DNA from: an uncultured Lachnospiraceae bacterium
GTDB lineage: Bacteria; Bacillota; Clostridia; Lachnospirales; Lachnospiraceae
Assembly (NCBI GenBank): GCA_910583605.1
Contig: CAJTXN010000001.1
Span: 434,001-498,000, forward strand
Reading direction: 5' to 3'
Length of the DNA stretch: 64,000 bases
Part shown: positions 36,540-44,283 of the stretch, in pieces
Position numbering within the stretch: position 1 is the stretch's first letter
Layout of the letters: every line of letters starts with the position of its first letter
Notes under the pieces: generated by a model
Told to the model about the DNA's origin: nothing
What the model saw: only the letters and a program-made list of their open reading frames with translations
The model's database searches: none
Position numbers and translations under genes: made by a program

Positions 36540-36660
36540 TTAGTTGCCACCCATCTGTTTTGCGATATTTTCCCTTTTTGCCTCCCAGTCACATTTCCCC
36601 GGAACCATGTATTTTATTGGCTTTGCAGTGATTTTTGACTGCTCCGAATCAATGCCTTTT
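36540..36660 (-). pseudogene. Truncated gene end of unknown identity
   Basis: The minus strand is open and encodes SKITAKPIKYMVPGKCDWEA and then KRENIAKQMGGN before a TAA at 36542-36540, followed 33 bases later by a terminator hairpin. The coding look ends near the first TTTTGGGGAT-type repeat at 36668-36677, so this may be the displaced 3' end of a gene disrupted by integration, or the tail of an element gene. I do not recognise the family. Confidence 0.4.
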
Positions 36661-36780
36661 GAAGCGCATCCCCAAAATTAAATTTTTGTGGAAAATCATT
36701 TTTTTTGAAAAAATCCAATTTCTGATTTTTCAGATTTGGGGGATAGCCATTTTCCATTTTGGGGATAAATGTCTTTTCCA
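36661..36780. repeat. Cluster of TTTGGGGGAT-like repeats, left end
   Basis: Three copies of TTTGGGGGAT or TTTTGGGGAT lie at 36668-36677 (reverse), 36735-36744 and 36757-36766, immediately downstream of the integrase fragment. Similar copies recur at 40324-40444. Tyrosine recombinases often use such short repeats as arm-type binding sites, so this is a plausible attachment-site arm. A 60-codon frame across it (36614-36796) is not convincing as a gene. Confidence 0.5.
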
Positions 36781-36789
36781 CAAATTTAC

Positions 36790-36966
36790 TCAACAATGGC
36801 TTAAAGCTGTGATTTTCACCTTTTTCATATCAAGTCCGGCATATGATTCCCGTTCCTGTGTTTTCGCCGAACCGAACTTCTGAAGCTCCTCGTCCATTTT
36901 CTTATCCAATACATGGATGTAGATATTCAGAGTGATACTGTGAACCATCCCCGCCAGCATAGACTT
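36790..36966 (-). pseudogene. Tyrosine recombinase (integrase), C-terminal fragment
   Basis: The minus strand encodes GMVHSITLNIYIHVLDKKMD and then EELQKFGSAKTQERESYAGL before a stop at 36792-36790. The HS...TLNIYxHV pattern is the end of Tn916/phage-type integrases, including the nucleophilic tyrosine. A TAG lies just upstream of the first methionine (36960), so everything before the last ~57 residues is gone. It marks a decayed integrative element whose other parts are the parA remnant and the repeat clusters. Confidence 0.7.
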
Positions 36967-36993
36967 CTAAAACGAAAGGATTCTATCCAATCC

Positions 36994-37509
36994 TTAGTTT
37001 GAATAGATTATACCATTCGTTAAGGGAAGATAATGTGCCAGCACCGGGACTATCACGCTGTCCACCGCCACAAGCGCATTGATGGTGAGCATACCCAAAC
37101 TCGGCATACAGTCAATCAGTATATAGTCATAATCCTTTTTCAACCTGCTAAGATAAGATTTCATGATAAACTTCCGGCTCATGGCGTTTACAAGCGTAAT
37201 CTCCATGCCGGACAGCTCAATATTCGCTTGAATCAGGTCTACGCCCTCGCCATGGTGTAAAATCCCCTCACCTGCTTCAATTGTTTCATCACGGATAATC
37301 ATTTCGATCTGCGTTGACAGCGTGACAGAAAGATTGTCCTGGTCTACCCAACCCAAAGAGGTTGTCAAATCCCCCTGCTGATCAGCGTCCACAAGCAATA
37401 CCCGCTATCCCTCGTTTGCAAGCCCTATCCCTAAGTTTACGGCAGTCGTGGTCTTACCCGTCCCGCCTTTCTGGTTTGCAAGAGCGATTACTTTACATTT
37501 CGACATCAC
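36994..37509 (-). pseudogene. ParA/Soj-type ATPase with nonsense codon and lost C-terminus
   Basis: The N-terminus encodes SKCKVIALANQKGGTGKTTT, the deviant Walker A of ParA/MinD proteins. An in-frame TAG at 37407-37405 interrupts it after GLANEG. The frame then continues with RVLLVDADQQGDLTTSLG and DYILIDCMPSLGML and ends early after VIVPVLAHYLPLTNG. About 100 residues of the usual C-terminus are missing where it abuts the integrase fragment. A good AAAGGAGG site precedes the GTG/ATG start. A 12-of-13-bp hairpin at 37537-37567 lies in the leader. It is a partition gene from a plasmid or conjugative element, now inactive. Confidence 0.85.
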
Positions 37510-37667
37510 GGTTTACCTCCTTTCCTTTGAAATTTAATAGCCACTCTGCATAAAGCAGAATGGCTATGTACTGGATTTTTGGCAAAAAAGCCAACTGATT
37601 CTCGTTTTGAAAACCAATCGGCTATGTAATAAAATAATATTTCATTTTATCGGGGCACTTTAAAAAA

Positions 37668-39284
37668 TTACCCAAACAAGTATTCAAAAACAGCAGCAAA
37701 TGCCGCATTCTTCATCTGGCGAGATCTTACTTTTCCCACTTGATATGCCTTCATTAAGTCACTTTCTTTACTTGATAATAATTCTCCCAAATTATTTATA
37801 TTTAACTCCCATAACTTTTTCTTTTGCCATTCTGTTATTTCTAGAACATCAATACTTTTTGTTAATTGCATTTTCAAACATTCTGTCATATTAGGTTCTG
37901 TAAATTGCGGAACTTTCTTTAACAAAGAATCATATGCTTTACTGTTTTCCCCAAATTCACTCATCTTTTTAACAGAAAGTTTTTTTATAATATCCAAAGC
38001 ATTTGTAAGTGGCGCTTTCTCTAATGCCAATAAGCAGCCTATATTTACTTCATATCGACTCCCAATTTCAGAATTAGTTGCTTTTATTCCTGTTGCCTGC
38101 AATTTTATGATACCTGTATATTCAAGTATCCTTAGTGATTCCTTTACAACTTGTGGACTATTTCGATGAATCCAAAAAAATGCAGATGATGATTTTCTTA
38201 ATGGTAAAAATTTATCATTTTTATTCTTTATTTCTGGAAGAACAACATTTTCAATGAAATTTCGTCCCCAATCAACAAACTCACTATTACCCGGATATTT
38301 TTCAGCAAGGGAAGATTGTTCAGACCATATTTCTTCTCTATAAAATTCTCTAAACACGTTAGTTACAGAATTGCTTTTAAAATTCCCTGCTTTTTCAACA
38401 CTGCGTAGTAAAAGTCTTGGATTGCCACATGATGCATACGCTAAAATAGAAAAATTTTCTCCATTTTGTAACATATTTTTAACCATTTCACTATCCTCAA
38501 CTTGCTTTAAAACCATCTCCTTCATATTATCGATATAATTTTCTTCTCGTATATCTCTAGTCAAATTAATTGTTACTGCATCATGCATAGGTTCAAATGT
38601 ATCCCCATAACATGTTACCCCTGGGTAAACTGCCGCATTGCACTTAACATATGCCGAACGTATCTCTCTAAAAATAGAAAAAAATTGTCTTTGTTGTTCA
38701 GGAATAAATATATGTGCTGCCTCATCAATATATATAACAAATCTTTTGATATTTAAATCCCAACATAAATCCTCAATAATTTCCATTAAATCATCTATTG
38801 TTGGTACTGCCGTGACATCAATTATCTCCCCCGGATTTTTCCACGAATTTTCAAACTGCTTATTAATTTCAATTAGTGTTTCTATTGAACTATCAGTTCT
38901 ACATTCATTCCCGGTAATATTACCAAAATTCCATTTATTTCCTGTTATTAATCCTTGTCTTTTAAGTTCTCTAATAATAACTGTACAAATTTTATTTAGC
39001 ATCCATAATTCAAACTGAATATTATTTCCTGTTTGTACCAATGATGCACTTCTAAAAGTAAGAAATACGGGAAAAATTCTATCTTTTGAAAAATTCTCCA
39101 GCAACTGAATTTGAGAAACTTTAAATAAAAAAGATTTTCCCATTCCTCTACTACCTACCAACAAAACAGGCGATTGCGATTTAAGCCTATTCAAAATTTC
39201 ATTATCATCTTCTGTTTCTACATATAAGTCCTTTAACTGAGAATCTTCTAATTCCTCTGTCCGTATAACAAAATTACTCATCAT
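37668..39284 (-). CDS. AAA ATPase, ORC-CDC6-like, with HhH-like C-terminus (candidate conflict-system ATPase)
   Basis: This 538-residue ATPase starts RTEELEDSQLKDLYVE, as in the bacterial ORC-CDC6-like P-loop group. Walker A VGSRGMGKS is at 43-51 and Walker B FVIYIDEAAH with D187/E188. A region resembling a winged helix follows (about 350-420). The last ~48 residues (LWELNINNLGELLSS, GKVRSRQMKNAAFAAV) look like a helix-hairpin-helix or RNA-polymerase-alpha-tail-like DNA-binding unit. Its ATG is nine bases after the stop of the HEPN-like gene, with GGAGG in the gap, so they are coupled. A sensor/effector role in defence is inference from this layout. Confidence 0.75.
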   Translation of the reverse strand: MMSNFVIRTEELEDSQLKDLYVETEDDNEILNRLKSQSPVLLVGSRGMGKSFLFKVSQIQLLENFSKDRIFPVFLTFRSASLVQTGNNIQFELWMLNKICTVIIRELKRQGLITGNKWNFGNITGNECRTDSSIETLIEINKQFENSWKNPGEIIDVTAVPTIDDLMEIIEDLCWDLNIKRFVIYIDEAAHIFIPEQQRQFFSIFREIRSAYVKCNAAVYPGVTCYGDTFEPMHDAVTINLTRDIREENYIDNMKEMVLKQVEDSEMVKNMLQNGENFSILAYASCGNPRLLLRSVEKAGNFKSNSVTNVFREFYREEIWSEQSSLAEKYPGNSEFVDWGRNFIENVVLPEIKNKNDKFLPLRKSSSAFFWIHRNSPQVVKESLRILEYTGIIKLQATGIKATNSEIGSRYEVNIGCLLALEKAPLTNALDIIKKLSVKKMSEFGENSKAYDSLLKKVPQFTEPNMTECLKMQLTKSIDVLEITEWQKKKLWELNINNLGELLSSKESDLMKAYQVGKVRSRQMKNAAFAAVFEYLFG

Positions 39285-39293
39285 TTGTCCTCC

Positions 39294-40001
39294 CTATCTA
39301 TATATTTCTTGTACACATGTCAAATAACCTATTGAATCCATTATAGGCTCTTCAAAATTTGATATCTCTTCTTTTTTTCTAATCAACTCCATATATCTCA
39401 TAGTCAGTACAAACATAATAACCTGATTAATACTTTCAACTTTATCTCCCAATAAATTAAAAATTTCCTGATTAAACTGCGTAGCTTTTGGCAATCGAGT
39501 TGTAGCACCATAATTGTTATGAATAAATTCTGAACATTCTCTATAAACTTCTACCGCAATTTTTCTCATGTACAAAGCTTCCTTACAAAATAATGGAGCA
39601 AAGACACCAACAAATTTTGATGCAAAAATCCCATCATTTTCATTTGTTATCTGAGACCAATATAAGTCCAAAGTCTCCGACTTCCATAAGCGAAAATTTA
39701 ATTCATTTGCCGAAAGCTGTACTCCAAATAAAGTTGCCTCAAAATAACTTCTCAAAGAAATGAAAGCATGTTTATACAATCCCATACACCAAAATAAAAG
39801 CATAGAGCGATACTCAGATAATGCTTCTTTATATAAAACCACTTCATAAGAATCTGATAACAATTCAACCCATTGCTGAAAATCGTCCATAAAACTTGCT
39901 GCCTTTGCATGAGTTTGCAAATTGTCAGATTCTAACGATTTAGATATAATCTTAGCAAACTCACCATTTATATTTTGATACTCATTTATATATTCTTGCA
40001 T
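39294..40001 (-). CDS. HEPN-like protein with R-x6-H motif (candidate effector or RNase)
   Basis: This 235-residue all-helical protein has YKHAFISLRSYFEATLFG at 76-93, typical of the first helices of HEPN domains, and YRECSEFIHNNYG at 153-165 giving R154-x6-H161. That matches the R-x4-6-H RNase signature of HEPN toxins and Apea-like HEPN proteins. I chose the ATG at 40001, which follows GGAGGAC. An upstream frame to 40079 lies before this ribosome site. It is the first gene of a two-gene operon with the AAA ATPase and lies inside a decayed element next to tsf. It could instead be a structural, non-catalytic HEPN. Confidence 0.7.
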   Translation of the reverse strand: MQEYINEYQNINGEFAKIISKSLESDNLQTHAKAASFMDDFQQWVELLSDSYEVVLYKEALSEYRSMLLFWCMGLYKHAFISLRSYFEATLFGVQLSANELNFRLWKSETLDLYWSQITNENDGIFASKFVGVFAPLFCKEALYMRKIAVEVYRECSEFIHNNYGATTRLPKATQFNQEIFNLLGDKVESINQVIMFVLTMRYMELIRKKEEISNFEEPIMDSIGYLTCVQEIYR

Positions 40002-40445
40002 AAAGTCCTCCTTCCAAAAGTACAATTCCCCTCTGTATTCACTTACTATACGCAAAACACTACTAATAGTATTCCACATTATCTAATTTATTACACGAAT
40101 CCATGTCACAAACTCCACTAATCCACCTAGTGTTATTTAGTCCATATCCTCCTATTTCATCCACAAAATACGGTATAATCTACACTAAATAATGCGGTTT
40201 TCGCACCGTCTACAAATTAGGAGACAAAATACTCTATTGAGTGTTTATTTCACCCTTTCTTACATTATAAACCATTCCACATATTTCATCAATCCGTATT
40301 CTCCATGCAAAAACTTATGATAATTTTGGGGAAGATACACCATTTTACATTCAAATTGGGGGGGATTAATGCTATCCCCCAAAAATCCCCCAAATCGTCA
40401 CTCAAAATACGGTAATTTACGATAAGTTATGGACTTCCCCCAAGA
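40002..40445. other. Non-coding region with GGGGGAT repeats, right end of element
   Basis: No gene is seen. Repeats related to TTTGGGGGAT lie at 40324-40333, 40355-40366, 40374-40383 (reverse), 40385-40394 (reverse) and 40435-40444 (reverse), mirroring the cluster at 36661-36780. A short hairpin (AATACTC/GAGTGTT near 40228-40246) and GCGGTTTTCGC at 40192-40202 are further inverted repeats of unknown meaning. The promoter of the HEPN/ATPase operon should lie at about 40020-40130, but I could not fix clear boxes. Confidence 0.5.
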
Positions 40446-40490
40446 ACGCAAAAAACCCCTGAAAATGCCCATTCCATGGAATTTTCAGGG
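40446..40490 (-). terminator. Terminator of rpsB-tsf, with possible attachment repeat
   Basis: A 10-bp stem joins 40481-40490 to 40457-40466, with a further small inner stem, followed on the minus strand by TTTTTT. It lies 27 bases after the tsf stop. The flank at 40446-40462 matches 36469-36485 at 15 of 17 bases. Confidence 0.85.
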
Positions 40491-40517
40491 ATTCGTAAAC
40501 CATTTTCAATCAGAAGT

Positions 40518-41450
40518 TTACTGATTCATCTGCTTAGCAACTTCCTCCGCAAAGTTCTCAGATTTCTTCTCAATTCCTTCACCGGTCTCATAACGAACAA
40601 AACCTTTAATCTTTAAATCAGAACCTGTAGCCTTTGCAACTTCTGCAACATAATTTGCAACTGTCTGTTTACCATCCTCAGCCTTAACATAAACCTGATC
40701 CAATAAACAGATTTCTTTCATTTCCTTATTGATACGTCCGTTGATCATTCCTTCAATAACCTTTTCCGGCTTGGAGGCTTCCTTCGGATCATTTTTAATC
40801 TGAGCCATAAGAATTTCCTTCTCATGAGCAATGAAATCTTCACTGACTTCATCTCTGGATGTATATTTCGGATTTAAAGCTGCAATCTGCATTGCAACAT
40901 TCTTAAGGCACTCTTTTACCTCATCATTGATAACGGTGGTATCGGCTTCCACTAACACACCAATTCTTCCGCCTGCATGAATATAAGGAACAACAACGCC
41001 GTCTGAATTAATCTTAACAAATCTGCGGATTGACATATTTTCACCGATCACCGCAATCTGACTTACCAGTTCTTCCTTAACGGTCTTGGATTCATCGAAC
41101 ATCCACTTCTCATCCATGAAAGCTTCTACATCTGTTGCATTGGTAGCCAGTACCTGCTCTGCAACATTTGCAACATATGTTCTGAATTTATCATTCTTGG
41201 CAACAAAATCCGTTTCACTGTTAACTTCTACGATTGCTGCTGTTTTATCTTCTTTCACCACTGCTAAAACAGTACCTTCCGCTGCAATTCTGCCTGCCTT
41301 CTTTACTGCTGTAGCCTCGCCTTTTTCTCTTAATACCTCTATCGCTTTATCATAATCACCGTCTGTCTCAACAAGTGCTTTCTTACAAGCCATAACACCT
41401 GCTCCGGTCATTTCTCTCAGCTCTTTCACCATTGCTGCTGTGATTTCCAT
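40518..41450 (-). CDS. tsf: Translation elongation factor Ts
   Basis: This 310-residue protein is the nucleotide exchange factor for EF-Tu. The N-terminal UBA-like module contains KELREMTGAGVMACKKAL, and the EF-Tu-contacting TDFVAKND motif is present. It has the two-subdomain core and ends FAEEVAKQMNQ. It follows rpsB by 40 bases in the universal rpsB-tsf order and is closed by a strong terminator. The boundary of the accessory region lies just beyond. Confidence 0.98.
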   Translation of the reverse strand: MEITAAMVKELREMTGAGVMACKKALVETDGDYDKAIEVLREKGEATAVKKAGRIAAEGTVLAVVKEDKTAAIVEVNSETDFVAKNDKFRTYVANVAEQVLATNATDVEAFMDEKWMFDESKTVKEELVSQIAVIGENMSIRRFVKINSDGVVVPYIHAGGRIGVLVEADTTVINDEVKECLKNVAMQIAALNPKYTSRDEVSEDFIAHEKEILMAQIKNDPKEASKPEKVIEGMINGRINKEMKEICLLDQVYVKAEDGKQTVANYVAEVAKATGSDLKIKGFVRYETGEGIEKKSENFAEEVAKQMNQ

Positions 41451-41490
41451 TACAATATCCTCCTAGAATTATTGATATATTAATATAGAA

Positions 41491-42237
41491 TTATGCTTCT
41501 GCTGCCTCTTCCATTACGGATTCCTCCGTGGCTGCTTCTTCTGCTCCGGCTTCTTCACCCTGATTTGCTTCAATCACTGCATCTGCCATCTTAGAAACAA
41601 TCAGCTTAACTGCACGGATTGCATCATCATTACCAGGAATTACATAATCAAGTTCTTCCGGATCACAGTTTGTATCAGCAATACCGATAAGCGGAATACC
41701 AAGGGCATGTGCTTCCTGAACACAAATTCTTTCCTTCTTAGGATCTACTACAAAAATAGCATCCGGAACCTTAGTCATGTTCTTAATACCGCCAAGATTC
41801 TTCTCAAGCTTATCCCATTCCTTCTTAATCTCAATAACTTCCTTCTTAGGAAGAACATCAAATGTTCCGTCTTCAGCCATAGCTTCAATAGCCTTTAATC
41901 TTTCAATTCTGCTGCGGATGGTCTTAAAGTTGGTAAGCATACCGCCTAACCATCTCTCATTTACATAAAACATTCCGCATCTTTCTGCCTCGGTCTTAAT
42001 GGCATCCTGAGCCTGCTTCTTGGTTCCAACAAAAAGAACGGTTCCGCCCTCTGCTGCAATATCTGCAATGGCCTTATAAGCTTCATCCACTTTACCTACT
42101 GACTTCTGTAAATCAATAATGTAGATACCGTTTCTTTCTGTGTAAATATATGGAGCCATCTTAGGGTTCCATCTTCTTGTCTGGTGTCCGAAATGTACAC
42201 CTGCTTCCAGTAACTGTTTCATTGAAATAACGCTCAT
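41491..42237 (-). CDS. rpsB: 30S ribosomal protein S2
   Basis: This 248-residue S2 protein has the family signatures VHFGHQTRRWNPKMAPYIY at the N-terminus and PDAIFVVDPKKERICVQEA in the second half. The acidic Ala/Glu-rich tail of about 25 residues is common in clostridial S2. It has its own promoter and a leader of about 130 bases that may carry autoregulation, as S2 leaders do in several bacteria. tsf follows. Confidence 0.98.
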   Translation of the reverse strand: MSVISMKQLLEAGVHFGHQTRRWNPKMAPYIYTERNGIYIIDLQKSVGKVDEAYKAIADIAAEGGTVLFVGTKKQAQDAIKTEAERCGMFYVNERWLGGMLTNFKTIRSRIERLKAIEAMAEDGTFDVLPKKEVIEIKKEWDKLEKNLGGIKNMTKVPDAIFVVDPKKERICVQEAHALGIPLIGIADTNCDPEELDYVIPGNDDAIRAVKLIVSKMADAVIEANQGEEAGAEEAATEESVMEEAAEA

Positions 42238-42407
42238 TTTTCTACCTCCATTGGTTATAATCTTTCATATACATCAACTCCTCAGCACACCCCGAGCATG
42301 GGCACCAAACTAAAGATCCGTATATGTGCTATTTATGCCTGTACTGGCAAAAATGTCATATACAAACACAGCTTTTTCATTTTATCACAAAAACTATGCA
42401 ATTGCAA
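42238..42407 (-). promoter_or_regulatory. rpsB promoter and long 5' leader
   Basis: TTGCAA (42407-42402) is 17 bases before TAAAAT (42384-42379) on the minus strand. Transcription would start near 42372, giving a leader of about 134 bases with a GGTGCCCATGCTCGGGGTG stretch and then GGAGG before the ATG at 42237. The leader length suggests S2 feedback control, but I cannot match a known leader fold. Confidence 0.55.
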
Positions 42408-42410
42408 GTA

Positions 42411-43055
42411 TTATCGTCCGCCTGTTATAATTCTCGTAATTTCTTCATAAGAGGCGCCTTTTGGAATTTCATAAGTTCCAACCCGGAGCTTGCTTTCATA
42501 TCCGTTATTATACAGATACATATTAAAATCATATCCGCTTTCCACTACTCCAAGTTCCTCTAATATACCTGCGGCAGTATTGGAAATCATACCGCTGGAA
42601 ATTACAAAGGTCACAGTCTCTCTGTCTCCGCTGTCTGCGGTTGTATCCGGTTCCGGTATGGTATCCGGCTCCTGATCCATGGTTGTTGTATCCGGTTCCG
42701 GCAGAATATCCGTTGTTACTTCCTCCGTATTCCCCGTTATATCCGGAGTACTTTCTTCCGTAGACGCTTCACTGACATCCGAACTCATATCTTCTGAATT
42801 TTCTCCGTCCGGACCCGGAATTTCCTGTGTCGAATCAGTTCCCGGCTCGTCCGGACCACTCTGATCCGGACTGGTCATTTCCTGATTCCCGCCGCTCTCT
42901 TCCGCATTCAAAACAGTCGTTTCCGGCAGATTTCCCGAACTGGCAGAATCACCGCCGGCGCCAAAACCTTTTTTAATTCCAAATGTGATCATCAGAACAA
43001 CCGTTGCAAACACAACTCCTGTTCCAAATCCTCTTAAATAATATTTTAATTTCAT
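42411..43055 (-). CDS. Membrane-anchored protein with MltG LysM-like domain only
   Basis: This 214-residue protein has one N-terminal transmembrane helix (about 13-30). A low-complexity extracellular linker follows, rich in Pro, Thr, Ser, Asp and Glu (about 35-140). A C-terminal domain of about 70 residues (VTFVISSGMISNTAAGIL, then YESKLRVGTYEIPKGASYEE) matches the LysM-like subdomain found before the catalytic domain of MltG/YceG. The lytic transglycosylase domain is absent. It may bind glycan or help place a partner enzyme. It ends four bases before the rpsB promoter and begins 27 bases after the DUF6115-like gene. Confidence 0.7.
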   Translation of the reverse strand: MKLKYYLRGFGTGVVFATVVLMITFGIKKGFGAGGDSASSGNLPETTVLNAEESGGNQEMTSPDQSGPDEPGTDSTQEIPGPDGENSEDMSSDVSEASTEESTPDITGNTEEVTTDILPEPDTTTMDQEPDTIPEPDTTADSGDRETVTFVISSGMISNTAAGILEELGVVESGYDFNMYLYNNGYESKLRVGTYEIPKGASYEEITRIITGGR

Positions 43056-43082
43056 CTCAAAACAATGTTCCCTTCTTTTCTC

Positions 43083-43943
43083 CTACCTTCTTTTGTTCTT
43101 ATATAAATCAATGACCAGTCTGACCTCACCGATTCCCAAATCCAATTCTTTTGCAATCTCCACATTATTTTTTCCCTGAGAATATAAATCCAGAATCCTC
43201 TGATTATTGTTTTTCCCCGAATTACCAGCTTTTAATGCAACACCTTTCTTTTCCGGTTTAACGGAAATCCTAAATTCCGTAACATCTTCATCCGGCTCCG
43301 CTGCTTCCGGCCGGTCAAAATTCCATTCCAAATCTGTGTCAAAATCAATATCCGGTTCCTGATTCTGAAGAGAAGACTGACTGCTGTCAGAAACATCTGT
43401 TCCACGATTCTCCCACGTGCTGGTATCCGGCTCAAATTCCATCTGTTCCGGTAAAACATCTGTCCAGTTCACGGATTCCGGTTTTTCTGCCGGTATTGAC
43501 TCTTCTGTCCATGACTCAGCTTCAAATTCGTCTTTCATGATCTTCACGGATTTCTTTACTGCCTCAATATCCTTAACCGTGTTTTTTATCTCTTCTTCTT
43601 TATCATTCAGCATACCATAGAGAAACATTACCTCATCATGGTTCTTATGAATTTCAGCCAGCACGGTTTCCGAATAATCATTCAGCGCCATTATTTTCTC
43701 ATTTGAAATCTTTTCAAGCTGTGCCTCTGTTTTATCCAGCCGCTGTTCTATGGCATCATCCACGGCAATGCCTACAGCGCTTTCCACTGCCTCATCAATT
43801 TTCTTTTTTACATTCTCATCGCTTAAACCGGCCAGGCTTCCGCTGTCTGCTCCGTTTCCCTTTTCCAGAAGGTCCGAAAAGATGAAACTGCCGGCCACGG
43901 TTACAACGCCTAATAAAATCAAAAATATCTGTATTCCTGTCAT
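43083..43943 (-). CDS. DUF6115-like membrane-anchored coiled-coil protein
   Basis: This 286-residue protein has an N-terminal transmembrane helix (about 4-22) and a long charged coiled-coil region (about 45-145). An acidic linker with many Trp/Asp/Glu residues leads to a C-terminal helix-turn-helix-like segment, ILDLYSQGKNNVEIAKEL and VRLVIDLYKNK. Proteins of this layout are common at the distal end of clostridial fla/che operons. The HTH-like end suggests contact with DNA or a protein partner, but the function is unknown. Confidence 0.65.
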   Translation of the reverse strand: MTGIQIFLILLGVVTVAGSFIFSDLLEKGNGADSGSLAGLSDENVKKKIDEAVESAVGIAVDDAIEQRLDKTEAQLEKISNEKIMALNDYSETVLAEIHKNHDEVMFLYGMLNDKEEEIKNTVKDIEAVKKSVKIMKDEFEAESWTEESIPAEKPESVNWTDVLPEQMEFEPDTSTWENRGTDVSDSSQSSLQNQEPDIDFDTDLEWNFDRPEAAEPDEDVTEFRISVKPEKKGVALKAGNSGKNNNQRILDLYSQGKNNVEIAKELDLGIGEVRLVIDLYKNKRR

Positions 43944-43958
43944 TTCTTATGTCCCTTA

Positions 43959-44270
43959 TCAGGCTTTTACATCAAAAGATGCTGACTGCCTGACAACTGC
44001 CTTTCCATCCTCTTCCTTTTCTTTCTTATTTCGTTTTCCATTGCTTCCGAAATAAGAACCGTTTCCCTTTTCCTTTGCATCATATTTATTCTGATGTTTA
44101 TCTGCATTTTCCTGTTTCGTAACCTGCTCGTGTTTCTTTATTTCTTTTTCCTGTTGTCTGGTTGAAATGGACATATGCTCTGTCTGCGGTCTTGTATCCT
44201 CATTTTGCTTCATCTGTGATACATCCTGCGTTCTTTGAATGGTTCCCTGTAATAGAATTGGACTAATCAT
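43959..44270 (-). CDS. Small highly charged protein of the flagellar cluster
   Basis: This 103-residue protein is hydrophilic and rich in Lys, Glu, Gln and Asn, and begins MISPILLQGTIQRTQDVSQ. It has no signal peptide or membrane helix and is probably disordered or a coiled coil. It lies 13 bases after fapA and 15 bases before the DUF6115-like gene. Its position and open frame suggest a real cotranscribed gene. Function unknown. Confidence 0.55.
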   Translation of the reverse strand: MISPILLQGTIQRTQDVSQMKQNEDTRPQTEHMSISTRQQEKEIKKHEQVTKQENADKHQNKYDAKEKGNGSYFGSNGKRNKKEKEEDGKAVVRQSASFDVKA

Positions 44271-44283
44271 ACTAACCTCTTTT

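Noticed and set aside
36614..36796. 60-residue frame on the minus strand beside the integrase tail
   Set aside because: It lies across the GGGGGAT repeat cluster, has low-complexity content and no ribosome site; an attachment-site arm explains it better.
37537..40240. CRISPR-like or tRNA-like structure in the accessory region
   Set aside because: Repeats here are short and irregularly spaced without unique spacers, and no cloverleaf could be formed.
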